A stretch of 64,000 nucleotides of DNA from Porphyromonadaceae bacterium UBA2751 (GTDB taxonomy: Bacteria; Bacteroidota; Bacteroidia; Bacteroidales; Muribaculaceae): contig DEJJ01000034.1 of NCBI GenBank assembly GCA_002353285.1, forward strand, positions 144,860 to 208,859, given 5' to 3'. The notes under the pieces were generated by a model that was given only the letters and a program-made list of their open reading frames with translations, made no database searches and had not been told where the DNA came from. Below, piece after piece: positions 43,370 through 54,607 of the stretch (positions are counted from its first letter, which is position 1; every line of letters begins with the position of its first letter). The position numbers and the translations under genes are program-made.

Positions 43370-43762
43370 ATGAAAAAAACGATTTTATTGATTCTTGTGG
43401 CATTGGTGGTGGTAAGTGTGCCAGCAAGCGTTGATGCCAAGGGCAAGAAAAAGAAAGCTCGCCGCCGTGCCGCCACCGAGCAGGTGTGGACCTGCATCAG
43501 TGGCATGTACAGTTTCTCCAATGGTGAAATCTACATGATTATCAATCATTTCCAGGGCGAGAGTAATGCCACAATAGGTAAGACCGACTATAGCGAGTCG
43601 AATGACTATCCTTGCACAGTGGATGAGAAATCGGGCTTGATTACTATCTACGACGATGACGGCAATGTGATTTTCACAGGCAAGATGTATCGTGGTGGCA
43701 ATCAGCTCAAGGGCACCCTGCGAGACAAGGAAGTAGTGCTCGAGGGCATGTGCGGAGCATAG
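43370..43762 (+). CDS. small secreted protein of unknown function
   Basis: A protein of 130 residues. A signal peptide (MKKTILLILVALVVVSVPASVDA) is followed by a very basic stretch KGKKKKARRRAA. The mature domain is beta-rich (WTCISGMYSFSNGEIYMII, IYDDDGNVIFTGKMYRGGNQL) and resembles a small single-domain barrel. No family recognised. It follows speA by 70 nt and has its own terminator. Confidence 0.75.
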   Translation: MKKTILLILVALVVVSVPASVDAKGKKKKARRRAATEQVWTCISGMYSFSNGEIYMIINHFQGESNATIGKTDYSESNDYPCTVDEKSGLITIYDDDGNVIFTGKMYRGGNQLKGTLRDKEVVLEGMCGA

Positions 43763-43784
43763 CCCTTTTATCAAGCTCATTAAT

Positions 43785-43821
43785 CAAGCGGCATCAGGTA
43801 TTTTACACTTGATGCCGCTTG
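43785..43821. terminator. hairpin terminator between the small secreted gene and valS
   Basis: A 12-bp stem CAAGCGGCATCA / TGATGCCGCTTG with a 13-nt loop, placed between two convergent genes. It lacks a long T-run, so termination strength is uncertain. Confidence 0.65.
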
Positions 43822-43845
43822 TGTGTTATGTCACATTCTATTGGC

Positions 43846-46545
43846 TTACTTGCGCAGGGCGGCAAGGGTCTCTTGCAGTGTGGCGATTTTGCTCTGGGCG
43901 TCGGCCTGCTTCTTGCGCTCGGCGGCCACCACAGCCTCGGGGGCATTGGCTACAAAGCGCTCATTGCTGAGTTTTTTCTCTACGCTGGCAAGGAAGCCTT
44001 GAGCGTACTCAAGTTCTTTCTCAAGCTTTTCAATCTCCTCGGCAACGTTGATGTTGTCGTGCAGAGGTACTGCAAACTCGGTTGTGCCCACCATGAACGA
44101 TGCGGCGGTGGGATCTTTGTCCTCAACCACAGCAATGGTACTCAGGCCTGCCAGCTTGATAATGATAGACTGATAGGCGTTGGTCCAAGTGGTACTTGCC
44201 ACTTGCAGCTCGAGCATGGTCTTATTGGCAATGTTCTTGCTGGCGCGCACATTGCGAACGGCTGTCACTATCTCGCGGGCCTCGGTCATGGCCTTGATGG
44301 CAGTCTCGTCCACTGGCTTGGGCTCGGGAAGGATGGCATACATGATGCTCTCGCCAGGCTTGCGCTCGCTGATGTGCTGCCACAGCTCCTCGCTGATGAA
44401 GGGCATGAATGGATGAATGAGTCGCAGCAGTGTGTCGAAGAAGCCCAGAGTGGCATCCATCGTGGCGTGGTCGATGGGTTGCTGATAGGCGGGCTTCACA
44501 ATCTCGAGGTAGAGAGCCGAGAAGTCTTCCCAGAACAGGCGATAGATTGCCATCAACGCGTCGCTGATGCGGAACTTGGTGAAGAGGTCCTTAACCTCGG
44601 CAAGGGTGCTGTTGAGCTGAGCATTAAACCACTCAATAGCCAGGCGGCTGTGCTCGGGCTGCTCAATGTCGGTGGCCACCTCCCAACCTTTAACCAGGCG
44701 GAATGCGTTCCAAATCTTGTTGTTGAAGTTGCGGCCTTGCTCGCACAGTGCCTCGTCAAAGAGGATGTCGTTGCCGGCAGGCGCACTAAGCATCATGCCC
44801 ATGCGCACGCCATCAGCGCCAAACTTGTCGATGAGCATCAGTGGGTCAGGGCTGTTGCCCAGCGACTTCGACATCTTGCGGCCAAGTTTGTCGCGCACAA
44901 TGCCAGTGAAGTATACGTTGCGGAATGGCATCTGGCCGATGTATTCATAGCCTGCCATGATCATGCGGGTTACCCAGAAGAAGATGATGTCGGGGGCGGT
45001 TACCAGGTCGCTGGTGGGGTAGTAGTACTTGATTTCCTCGTTGCCTGGATTGCGAATTCCGTCAAAGAGCGAGATGGGCCACAACCACGAGCTGAACCAG
45101 GTGTCGAGGGCATCCTCGTCCTGACGCAAGTCGTCGATGCCTATGTTCTCATATCCCTCAATCTTGCGAGCCTTCTCAAGGGCCTCCTCCTTGGTCAGTG
45201 CCACCACATATTTTTCCTCGTCGCCATTGGTGGGCAGGAAGTAGGCTGGAATGCGGTGACCCCACCACAACTGGCGGCTAATGCACCAGTCCTGGATGTT
45301 CTCGAGCCAGCTGCGATAAGTGTTCTTGTATTTTGGAGGGAAGAACTTGATATCGTCGTTCATCACTGGTGGTAATGCCAAGTCGGCAAAGTGCTTCATG
45401 TCGATGAACCACTGCATGCACAGGCGAGGCTCAACGGCGGTGTCGCTGTTGCGCTCGCTGTAGCCCACCTTGTTGTCATAGTCCTCCACCTTCTCCATCA
45501 GGCCTGCTGCCTCAAGGTCCTTGACGATAACCTTGCGCACTTCGTCGCGATGCATTCCCACATAGAGTGGCGACTGATCGCTGATGGTGGCATCGGCGTT
45601 GAATATGTCGATGGTTTCAAGGTTGTGGTTCTTGCCAAGCATGTAGTCATTCACGTCATGGGCAGGTGTCACCTTAAGGCAACCTGTACCAAACTCAATG
45701 TCAACATAGCGGTCCTCGATAACTTGTATCACGCGGTTCACCAGTGGAACAATCACTTTCTTGCCACGCAACCACTGGTTCTTGGGGTCTTTGGGATTGA
45801 TGCACATGGCGGTGTCGCCCATGATGGTCTCGGGGCGTGTGGTTGCTACCACTGCATAGCGGCGGCCCTGCTCATCGCGGTGCACTACTTCGCCCTCGGC
45901 ACCAGTCTCGCCGCTGAGGTCGTCGTCGGCCACATAGTAGCGCAGGTAGTAGAGCTTGCTCTTCTCCTCACGATATATCACCTCCTCGTTGCTCAACGCT
46001 GTCTGTGCTTTAGGATCCCAGTTCACCATGCGCAGGCCGCGGTAGATGAGGCCCTTCTCGTAGAGGTCTACAAACACCCTGAGAACGCTCTCGCTGCGAA
46101 TCTCGTCCATTGTGAAGGCGGTGCGGCTCCAGTCGCACGAGGCTCCAAGCTTGCGCAGCTGTTGCAGGATTATGCCGCCGTGTTCGTGGGTCCAGTCCCA
46201 GGCATGCTTGAGGAACTCGTCGCGAGTGAGGTCGGTCTTTTTGATGCCCTGCTCGGCAAGGCGTTTCACCACCTTGGCCTCGGTTGCGATGCTGGCATGG
46301 TCGGTGCCTGGCACCCACAGTGCGTTCTTGCCCTCCTGACGGGCGCGGCGCATCAGGATGTCCTGGATGGTGTTGTTGAGCATGTGGCCCATGTGCAGCA
46401 CACCAGTGACGTTGGGTGGCGGAATCACTATGGTGTAGGGTTCACGCTCATCGGGCACCGACTTGAACAGGTCGTTGTCAATCCAGTATTTGTACCATTT
46501 GTCCTCAACCGCTTTTGGGTCGTATTTTGTAGCCAAAGTGTTCAT
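43846..46545 (-). CDS. valS: valyl-tRNA synthetase
   Basis: A class I aminoacyl-tRNA synthetase of 899 residues. The HIGH motif appears as [11 protein letters not shown] (about 48-58) and KMSKS as [14 protein letters not shown] (about 550). The editing domain lies between, with a conserved [12 protein letters not shown]. The C-terminal coiled coil that clamps tRNA-Val is present ([20 protein letters not shown]). A -7 box TACCTTTG lies 43 nt upstream of the ATG. Confidence 0.98.
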   Translation of the reverse strand: MNTLATKYDPKAVEDKWYKYWIDNDLFKSVPDEREPYTIVIPPPNVTGVLHMGHMLNNTIQDILMRRARQEGKNALWVPGTDHASIATEAKVVKRLAEQGIKKTDLTRDEFLKHAWDWTHEHGGIILQQLRKLGASCDWSRTAFTMDEIRSESVLRVFVDLYEKGLIYRGLRMVNWDPKAQTALSNEEVIYREEKSKLYYLRYYVADDDLSGETGAEGEVVHRDEQGRRYAVVATTRPETIMGDTAMCINPKDPKNQWLRGKKVIVPLVNRVIQVIEDRYVDIEFGTGCLKVTPAHDVNDYMLGKNHNLETIDIFNADATISDQSPLYVGMHRDEVRKVIVKDLEAAGLMEKVEDYDNKVGYSERNSDTAVEPRLCMQWFIDMKHFADLALPPVMNDDIKFFPPKYKNTYRSWLENIQDWCISRQLWWGHRIPAYFLPTNGDEEKYVVALTKEEALEKARKIEGYENIGIDDLRQDEDALDTWFSSWLWPISLFDGIRNPGNEEIKYYYPTSDLVTAPDIIFFWVTRMIMAGYEYIGQMPFRNVYFTGIVRDKLGRKMSKSLGNSPDPLMLIDKFGADGVRMGMMLSAPAGNDILFDEALCEQGRNFNNKIWNAFRLVKGWEVATDIEQPEHSRLAIEWFNAQLNSTLAEVKDLFTKFRISDALMAIYRLFWEDFSALYLEIVKPAYQQPIDHATMDATLGFFDTLLRLIHPFMPFISEELWQHISERKPGESIMYAILPEPKPVDETAIKAMTEAREIVTAVRNVRASKNIANKTMLELQVASTTWTNAYQSIIIKLAGLSTIAVVEDKDPTAASFMVGTTEFAVPLHDNINVAEEIEKLEKELEYAQGFLASVEKKLSNERFVANAPEAVVAAERKKQADAQSKIATLQETLAALRK

Positions 46546-46587
46546 AAAGTAATACGTGTGAATTGTATATTATTAAATTTCAAGTTG

Positions 46588-46595
46588 CAAAGGTA
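46588..46595 (-). promoter_or_regulatory. -7 box of valS
   Basis: TACCTTTG on the minus strand, 43 nt before the ATG at 46545. A repeat tract at 46619-46657 occupies the region where upstream elements would lie. Confidence 0.55.
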
Positions 46596-46618
46596 CAAAA
46601 TAGTTTTCAGAATTTACA

Positions 46619-46657
46619 TATCAGATGTCAGATTTTAGATGTCAGACATCAGAATTT
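46619..46657. repeat. short CAGATGT/CAGACAT repeat tract
   Basis: ATCAGATGTCAG, TTAGATGTCAGACATCAG: 7-nt-spaced units of the same AGANNTC type as the first half of the tract at 15333. It lies between valS and the EptA-type gene. Confidence 0.6.
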
Positions 46658-46751
46658 TGGAGAGTTGGGCAATTTTGTCTAATCCTGTGTGTCAAAATCC
46701 TGCAATCACATCACGGGGGCTCTTACACCCCGTCCCACCCACCTCTCACCT

Positions 46752-48542
46752 CTATTTATCATACTTAAATTCATAATTCACCACACGCTTGGGTGCCACA
46801 TATTTCTCATTAGTGACATCAGTGGCGGGGCAATAACTAGCAGAGCCGATGCCAGCGATGCCTAACAACATTTGCCCTATGTCGTCGGTCGAAAAGCGGC
46901 GGTTGGTGGCGCTGGCAATCTGCTTCACCTTCTCAGGATGGTGCTTGATGAAAATAGGCGAGCACCACACCACTAGTGGCACGTCAAACTGGTAATGCAG
47001 CAACTCATCCATTTCATGATATTCATGATTATTGCTCCCTAGTGGGATTCTGCCAATGCTTGGCCGGTAGTCATAGATTTCCTCGCCGTGGTCGCTCAGG
47101 AAAACCACCACAGCGTCCTGATTGCAAAACAACTTGAAAATCTCCCCCATCACATGGTCGTTGTAGAGAGTGGCATTATCGTAGTGGGCAATCTCCTCGA
47201 GCATCTCATGGGTGAGGAACGACTCCTTGCGGAATGCGTAGTCCTTCACTGTAAATCTGTCAAAACCAGCACCGTGAGGGTAACGCTTGCTTGCCATGAT
47301 GTGCTGTCCGCGCAGGTGAAAAATCACCAGTCGCGGGCCAGAGACTCCACTTGATGCTGAAACACTATAGTCGGTCACGATTTCACCATCGAAGGAGTAG
47401 TTCCTGCTATTGAGATTGGTATAGCACAACTTCTTTACGTCGGGATGATAGATAAAACCATTTAGACCTCGCGCGTGAGTGGTCTCGGAGAAAAAGTCGC
47501 GCTGATTGTCCCACAAGTCCACCTGGTATCCAGCACTCTTGAAAATTGCCGCCACCAGTGGCCTCTGGTGCCACTGCTCACCAAGGCCCACGCTGTTAAG
47601 ACTTAACAACGACTGCATGGTTTTGAACGTGTTGTTAAAAGGAGATACTGCGTCGGCAAACGCCCACAACCTGCCATGCCGCATCTCATGGCTCATCCAC
47701 GGAGTCGTGGCAAGTGGATAGCCGTAGATTGCCGCGTGACACTTAATGTAAGATTCACCTATCACCAGCACCACGGTGGGGGCATTTGGCATGCGTCGAG
47801 CGGGTGTTGACACCGCTTTGCGAGTAACCGCTATGGCTTCGAGGATGAGTTCGTCGGCATGGCGCATGGCAATCCTGCAAAACATTAGGTTCGACATCGT
47901 GTCAAGACCGAAGGAGTCGTTATATTGCCTTTTGTCGCCCACCACCAGCGACCGCGCCATCATCCAGGTGCTAGGAGCACATGCCGCGCCAGTCACAGCC
48001 ATTATCAACACGCTCGTCAGCACTTTACACATGCCAGGCGAAAGCTCATGGCCTCGCTTGTGCCACCAAGTGTCAAGCGCTATCCACAATGGCAGCAGCA
48101 CTATCATCGCCACCGCTAGCCACATTCCATTGCTGTGGCAAAGATGAGCCGATAAGAACTCGGTGGCTTCGGCCCGATTAGTTTCAATAATAAAATAGAA
48201 AATTTCAGGCGTCAGACGTGTGCCATAGTTTATCATCAAGAAAGCATAAGTCGCAATTGCGGCAAGAGCCACCAGCGCCAGCAACCACCGTAGCAATTTC
48301 CAACGAGCCACAATTGCAACAACTGTGGCAACCGTCACCGCCAGCCCCACCGAGCATGTCATGATGCGCAGCAGGCCCAGCACATAGCGCACAGTGGGGT
48401 ATTCCAGCTGCCACAGCTTGGGCAAGTCGCCCACCGCAGGCGCTGCAAGAGCCACACACCACAACAGCAGCAACGGCAAGTTCCACATAACCATTCTCGA
48501 CACTGCTGCAATTACAGCCCAAATCCTCTTGCTTAATTTCAT
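46752..48542 (-). CDS. phosphoethanolamine transferase (EptA/sulfatase family)
   Basis: A protein of 596 residues. Five membrane helices occupy about the first 170-190 residues. The periplasmic sulfatase-fold domain has VLVIGESYIKCHAAIYGYP (metal-binding Glu and nearby nucleophile Thr in ATTPWM) and FLSDHGEEIYD. It probably transfers phosphoethanolamine to lipid A or another glycan. An ATG at 48572 would lie upstream of the promoter's -7 box, so the start is 48542 (MKLSKRIWAV) or a later Met (48494 or 48488). At 48542 the mRNA would be nearly leaderless. Confidence 0.85.
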   Translation of the reverse strand: MKLSKRIWAVIAAVSRMVMWNLPLLLLWCVALAAPAVGDLPKLWQLEYPTVRYVLGLLRIMTCSVGLAVTVATVVAIVARWKLLRWLLALVALAAIATYAFLMINYGTRLTPEIFYFIIETNRAEATEFLSAHLCHSNGMWLAVAMIVLLPLWIALDTWWHKRGHELSPGMCKVLTSVLIMAVTGAACAPSTWMMARSLVVGDKRQYNDSFGLDTMSNLMFCRIAMRHADELILEAIAVTRKAVSTPARRMPNAPTVVLVIGESYIKCHAAIYGYPLATTPWMSHEMRHGRLWAFADAVSPFNNTFKTMQSLLSLNSVGLGEQWHQRPLVAAIFKSAGYQVDLWDNQRDFFSETTHARGLNGFIYHPDVKKLCYTNLNSRNYSFDGEIVTDYSVSASSGVSGPRLVIFHLRGQHIMASKRYPHGAGFDRFTVKDYAFRKESFLTHEMLEEIAHYDNATLYNDHVMGEIFKLFCNQDAVVVFLSDHGEEIYDYRPSIGRIPLGSNNHEYHEMDELLHYQFDVPLVVWCSPIFIKHHPEKVKQIASATNRRFSTDDIGQMLLGIAGIGSASYCPATDVTNEKYVAPKRVVNYEFKYDK

Positions 48543-48548
48543 ACGCCA

Positions 48549-48580
48549 CAAAAGTACACAAAAAAATGGCATTGCACAAA
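48549..48580 (-). promoter_or_regulatory. promoter of the EptA-type gene
   Basis: Minus strand: TTTG (48580-48577), 20 nt, TACTTTTG (48556-48549), a full consensus match. The expected transcription start is about 48542-48545, which constrains the choice of start codon. Confidence 0.75.
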
Positions 48581-48650
48581 AAAAGTTCTCTAATCGGTTG
48601 TCAAAAAAAATCCGATTCCACTTTTCATAACAAAAAAAACGGCTCTAAAA

Positions 48651-48682
48651 TTTGCCGCTTCGCTTGGCTTGCAGTAATTTTG
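48651..48682 (+). promoter_or_regulatory. promoter of the ABC-F gene
   Basis: TTTG at 48651-48654, 20 nt, TAATTTTG at 48675-48682, consensus match, giving a leader of about 38 nt to the ATG at 48726. Confidence 0.75.
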
Positions 48683-48725
48683 CATTTTTGCGGTTTAGAA
48701 ACAAAGAAAACAATAAAGAGAAAAA

Positions 48726-50594
48726 ATGGGCGTTTTGTTGCAAGTGGAGAACCTTACCAAGTCTTATGGCTATGACTTGCTGTTTGGTGACATATCTTTC
48801 GGACTTGACGAGGGCGACAAGGTGGGGCTTATCGCCAAGAACGGCACTGGCAAGAGCACTTTGCTAAATCTGCTGGCGGGCGATGAGAGTGCCGACAGTG
48901 GCACGATAATCTTTCGTAACAATGTGCGCATCGGCTACCTGCCTCAGATTCCCACCTTTGAGGGCGCTAAGACGGTGATTGACGCTTGTCTCGAGGGCGA
49001 CGACCCTCGGGCCAAAGCGGTGCTTGCCTACGAGCGAGCCGCACACTCTGGCGACAGCGATGCCATCACAGCTGCCACCGAGGCAATGGACGACAGCCAT
49101 GCATGGGACTATGAGGAGCGATTCAAGCAGGTGCTCACAAAGCTCAAAATCTACGATTTCCACCAGCCAGTGGGCGAACTCAGTGGCGGGCAAGTGAAGC
49201 GTGTGGCACTCGCCAAGATTCTCATCGACGAGCCCGAGCTGCTCATCCTCGATGAGCCAACCAACCACCTCGACATCGACATGATTGAGTGGCTTGAGAA
49301 CTATCTGGGGCGAAGCACCATGACTCTGCTCATGGTAACGCACGACCGCTATTTCCTCGACAACATTTGCACTCGCATCCTCGAGATGGATCAGCACTCG
49401 ATATATGCCTACGATGGCAACTACAACTACTATCTCGAGAAACGTGCCGAGCGCATCGAGGCACAGAATGCACAGGTGGAGAAGGCGCGCAACCTGCTTC
49501 GCACCGAGCTTGAGTGGATGCGGAGGCAACCTCAAGCACGCCAGCACAAGACACAGTATCGCATCGATGCCTTCTACGACCTCAAGGAGCGTGCACGTGG
49601 CTATCGCGAAAAGGGCGACGTGCGCCTCAATGTGAACTCGGCCTACATTGGCAAGAAAATCTTCACAGCTCACCATGTGAGCAAGAGCTATGGCGACAAA
49701 GTGATATTGAACGACTTCGAGTATACTTTTGCCCGCTACGAGAAGCTGGGCATTGTGGGCGACAATGGGGTAGGGAAGAGCACGTTCATCAAGCTGTTGC
49801 TTGGCGAGGTGCCGTGCGACAGTGGCTCGTTTGAGATAGGAAAAACGGTGCGATTTGGCTACTACAGCCAGGAGGGAATGCATTTCGACGAGGGCAAGCG
49901 GGTGATTGATGCCGTGCGCGATGTGGCCGAGTACATTCAGTTCGATGAGAAAACTCACTACACTGCCGCACAGTTCCTTAATTTGTTCCTATTCACTAAT
50001 GCCGACCAGCAGAAGCTCATCTCAACACTGAGTGGTGGCGAGAAGCGGCGCCTCTACTTGGCGATGGTGCTAATGGATAAGCCCAACTTCCTGATTCTCG
50101 ATGAGCCCACTAACGACCTCGACATCAGCACGCTCGAGATTCTTGAGGACTATCTTGCCAAGTTTAATGGATGCGTGATAATTGTGAGCCATGACCGATT
50201 TTTCATGGATCGAACGGTCGACCACACTTTTGTGTTCATGGGCGATGGAGTGGTGAAGGATTTCCCCGGCAACTATAGTGAGTATCGTGCTTGGAAGGAA
50301 TATCACGACTGGGAAGCTGCATCGGCTGCCAGGGCTGCTGCCAAGCCTCGGGAGAAAGTGCAATACAACGTGCGCGACAACTCACGCAAACTCACATTCA
50401 AGGAGCGTCGTGAATTAGAGCAACTCACAGTCGAGATTGACCAGCTAACTGCCGAGAAGCAAGCCCTCGACACACTGTTTGCCAGTGGCCAGGTGATTAC
50501 CGACATGGATCTGAAGAGCGCACGCTACAGTGAGCTGCAAAACCTGCTCGAAGTGAAGGAAATGCGCTGGCTCGAGCTCAGCGACAAAATCTGA
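48726..50594 (+). CDS. ABC-F family ATPase (Uup-like)
   Basis: A protein of 622 residues with two ABC domains and no membrane segment. Walker A sequences are GLIAKNGTGKSTLLN (about 34-48) and GIVGDNGVGKSTFIK (about 345); signatures are LSGGQVKR and LSGGEKRR; Walker B is LLILDEPTNHLD and FLILDEPTNDLD. The inter-domain linker (about 235-310) and a C-terminal coiled coil (LEQLTVEIDQLTAEKQALD) match Uup. ABC-F proteins act on the ribosome; Uup is linked to ribosome assembly and to DNA branch processing. Antibiotic resistance cannot be inferred. Confidence 0.9.
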   Translation: MGVLLQVENLTKSYGYDLLFGDISFGLDEGDKVGLIAKNGTGKSTLLNLLAGDESADSGTIIFRNNVRIGYLPQIPTFEGAKTVIDACLEGDDPRAKAVLAYERAAHSGDSDAITAATEAMDDSHAWDYEERFKQVLTKLKIYDFHQPVGELSGGQVKRVALAKILIDEPELLILDEPTNHLDIDMIEWLENYLGRSTMTLLMVTHDRYFLDNICTRILEMDQHSIYAYDGNYNYYLEKRAERIEAQNAQVEKARNLLRTELEWMRRQPQARQHKTQYRIDAFYDLKERARGYREKGDVRLNVNSAYIGKKIFTAHHVSKSYGDKVILNDFEYTFARYEKLGIVGDNGVGKSTFIKLLLGEVPCDSGSFEIGKTVRFGYYSQEGMHFDEGKRVIDAVRDVAEYIQFDEKTHYTAAQFLNLFLFTNADQQKLISTLSGGEKRRLYLAMVLMDKPNFLILDEPTNDLDISTLEILEDYLAKFNGCVIIVSHDRFFMDRTVDHTFVFMGDGVVKDFPGNYSEYRAWKEYHDWEAASAARAAAKPREKVQYNVRDNSRKLTFKERRELEQLTVEIDQLTAEKQALDTLFASGQVITDMDLKSARYSELQNLLEVKEMRWLELSDKI

Positions 50595-50617
50595 ACCCCA
50601 AAGCTAAAATCCCCCAT

Positions 50618-50772
50618 TTTGACCGAAAAGGAACCGACCCCTTTCAGTCAAAAAAGAGAAGAGAATTTCCCCTCGAGGTCCCCTGTGCCACGGCTTTGCC
50701 GTGGCCCCCAAAAAAAGCCCTGTTTTTTGATATTGCTTTTTTTGACCGAAAAGGAACCGACCCCTTTCAGTC
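50618..50772. repeat. dispersed repeat with CCACGGC hairpin flanked by direct repeats
   Basis: A 32-nt sequence (TTTGACCGAAAAGG...CTTTCAGTC) occurs at 50618-50649 and 50741-50772 as an exact direct repeat. Between the copies are AAAAAAGAGAAGAGAA, CCCTCGAGGTCCCCTGTG and the hairpin GCCACGGCTTTGCCGTGGC (50687-50705). The same order of blocks, with one flank only, is found at 58420-58510. It lies after the ABC-F gene; no gene is present. Confidence 0.85.
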
Positions 50773-50836
50773 GCGCCATGAAACTGCTCAAGATTGAATA
50801 CTAACCATCGCTAACTGAAGAAGCTGTTAAAAAATG

Positions 50837-50865
50837 AGGGTGTGCCCAAAAAAATGGCACACCCT
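50837..50865 (-). terminator. terminator of the fumarate reductase/succinate dehydrogenase operon
   Basis: A 10-bp stem AGGGTGTGCC / GGCACACCCT; on the minus strand it is followed by CATTTTTT. It stands 31 nt after the iron-sulfur subunit gene. Confidence 0.8.
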
Positions 50866-50895
50866 TATTATAATTATGTGAGATGTTAGCGATGG

Positions 50896-51651
50896 TTAAT
50901 CGGCGCACTTAGCGCAGATGTACTCGCGGTTCAAGCGAGCGATGTTGCTCAGCTTAATGTTCTTGGGGCACTCGGCAGCACAAGCACCAGTGTTTGTGCA
51001 GTTACCGAAGCCAAGCTCGTCCATCTTTTGCAGCATAGCCTTCACGCGCTTCTTAGCCTCGGCCTTGCCTTGTGGCAGGAGAGCAAATTGGCTCACCTTG
51101 GCCGATACGAAGAGCATTGCCGAACCATTCTTACAAGCAGCTACGCAGGCACCGCAGCCAATGCAGCTGGCACTGTCCATAGCCTCGTCGGCAGCCACCT
51201 TGCTGATGGGGATTGCGTTAGCATCCTGAGCGCCACCAGTGTTGAAGCTCACGTAACCACCAGCCTGCTGAATCTTGTCGAAGGCGTTGCGGTCGACCAT
51301 CAGGTCCTTGATAACGGGGAACGCAGCCGAGCGCCAGGGCTCAACGGTGATGGTTTCACCATCCTTGAAGCGGCGCATGTAGAGCTGGCAAGTGGTTGCT
51401 CCAGTTGCTGGACCGTGAGGATGCCCGTTGATGTAGAGCGAGCACATGCCGCAAATTCCCTCGCGGCAGTCGTGGTCGAAGGCAATAGGCTCTTCGCCCT
51501 TCTCTACCAGCTGCTCATTAAGAATATCTAATGTTTCGAGGAACGAGGTGTCGGTGGGGATGTCCTGCAACTCATAAGTCACAAATTCACCTGTTGCCGT
51601 GGGATTAGCCTGCCTCCAAACTTTCAATTTTACGCTTATGTTAGTCTCCAT
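50896..51651 (-). CDS. sdhB: fumarate reductase/succinate dehydrogenase iron-sulfur subunit
   Basis: A protein of 251 residues carrying all three clusters: CREGICGMC with a later TTCQ for 2Fe-2[13 protein letters not shown] for 4Fe-4S, and [12 protein letters not shown] with the remaining cysteines for the third cluster. It passes electrons between the flavoprotein and the membrane quinone site. In gut Bacteroidales the complex works mainly as fumarate reductase in succinate production; frdB would be an equally good name. It is the third gene of the operon, 6 nt after the flavoprotein gene. Confidence 0.96.
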   Translation of the reverse strand: METNISVKLKVWRQANPTATGEFVTYELQDIPTDTSFLETLDILNEQLVEKGEEPIAFDHDCREGICGMCSLYINGHPHGPATGATTCQLYMRRFKDGETITVEPWRSAAFPVIKDLMVDRNAFDKIQQAGGYVSFNTGGAQDANAIPISKVAADEAMDSASCIGCGACVAACKNGSAMLFVSAKVSQFALLPQGKAEAKKRVKAMLQKMDELGFGNCTNTGACAAECPKNIKLSNIARLNREYICAKCAD

Positions 51652-51657
51652 ATCACT

Positions 51658-53667
<2,010 letters not shown>

Positions 53668-53709
53668 TGTTTTAAAACTGTTTTAAATGATTAATTACTC
53701 AGCAACACT

Positions 53710-54390
53710 TTAGCATGCACCCACGCAATCCCATCCCCAGGCAAACTTGCCAGTGAGGGCTATAACCTCGATTGCGAAGAGCAGCATCACGATAGTGGCC
53801 CACCACCAGCCGATGCATTTCCAGCGGTTGATCCACTTGTCGTTGCTCACACCTATCGACTGGAAAGCGCTCCAAAAGCCGTGTGTGATGTGGAACCAGA
53901 TGGCGCAGAAACCAATCAGGTAAACAGGCAGCACCCACACTTGGCTGAAGGTGTTCTTCAGTGCCATGTAGCCGCTGTCGGCCCCTTCGCCCATGATTTC
54001 GGGTAGCTGCATCTTGGCCCAGAACTGAGCCAAGTGAAGCACGAGGAAGCACAGCACGATGAGTCCAAGCACGAACATGTTTTGCGATGCCCACTCCACG
54101 GTCTTAGGTCGCTTGGTCACTGCATAGCGGTCGGCTCCACGAGCGCTGCGGTTTTGCAGCGTGAGGATGAACGCATAGATGATGTGAATCACAAAACCTG
54201 CCGCAAGCACAGCCGTGCCGAGCAACGCATACCAGTTTGCGCCGAGGAACTCGCACACGGCCTCATAGGCATCGAGCGAATAGACTGCAACTGCATTCAT
54301 CAGCGCATGGAATGTTAAGAATAGGATTAGGAAAAGGCCAGTGACGCTCATCACCACTTTCCTTCCTACCGAAGATTTGAATAACCACAT
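53710..54390 (-). CDS. sdhC: fumarate reductase/succinate dehydrogenase cytochrome b subunit
   Basis: A protein of 226 residues with five membrane helices, the single large anchor of type-B enzymes (diheme cytochrome b). Haem-ligand histidines are probably those in TFHALMNA, FVIHIIYAF, LVLHLAQFW and WFHITHGFWSAF. It starts MWLFKSSVGRKVVMSVTG, the usual start of the family. The first gene of the operon, behind a good promoter (TTGC-N19-TATATTTG). Confidence 0.95.
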   Translation of the reverse strand: MWLFKSSVGRKVVMSVTGLFLILFLTFHALMNAVAVYSLDAYEAVCEFLGANWYALLGTAVLAAGFVIHIIYAFILTLQNRSARGADRYAVTKRPKTVEWASQNMFVLGLIVLCFLVLHLAQFWAKMQLPEIMGEGADSGYMALKNTFSQVWVLPVYLIGFCAIWFHITHGFWSAFQSIGVSNDKWINRWKCIGWWWATIVMLLFAIEVIALTGKFAWGWDCVGAC

Positions 54391-54482
54391 AGTTGTTCAG
54401 AAATTAAGTTATTAATTGATTTATTTAATTAGTTATCAATGCAATAGAGGCCGTGCGCAATGCGCATGGCGAAATTTCAGTG

Positions 54483-54513
54483 CAAATATACCATTTTTTG
54501 ACGTGATGTGCAA
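54483..54513 (-). promoter_or_regulatory. promoter of the sdhCAB operon
   Basis: Minus strand: TTGC (54513-54510), 19 nt, TATATTTG (54490-54483). The leader of about 85 nt contains a small GCGCATTGCGC hairpin. Confidence 0.75.
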
Positions 54514-54540
54514 CCTGTAAATCAAAAAACTTTATTAGTA

Positions 54541-54572
54541 CTTGTTTTTTGTAAATATAAATATTATTTTTG
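54541..54572 (+). promoter_or_regulatory. promoter of the C10 peptidase gene
   Basis: TTG at 54542-54544, 20 nt, TATTTTTG at 54565-54572, about 30 nt before the ATG at 54608. It is close to and divergent from the sdh promoter. Confidence 0.65.
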
Positions 54573-54607
54573 CAGTGGAAATAAATAAAAAATCTTTATT
54601 ATAAATC

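Noticed and set aside
43819..46638. Two long plus-strand frames (518 and 415 codons)
   Set aside because: Antisense to valS, with no recognisable domain.
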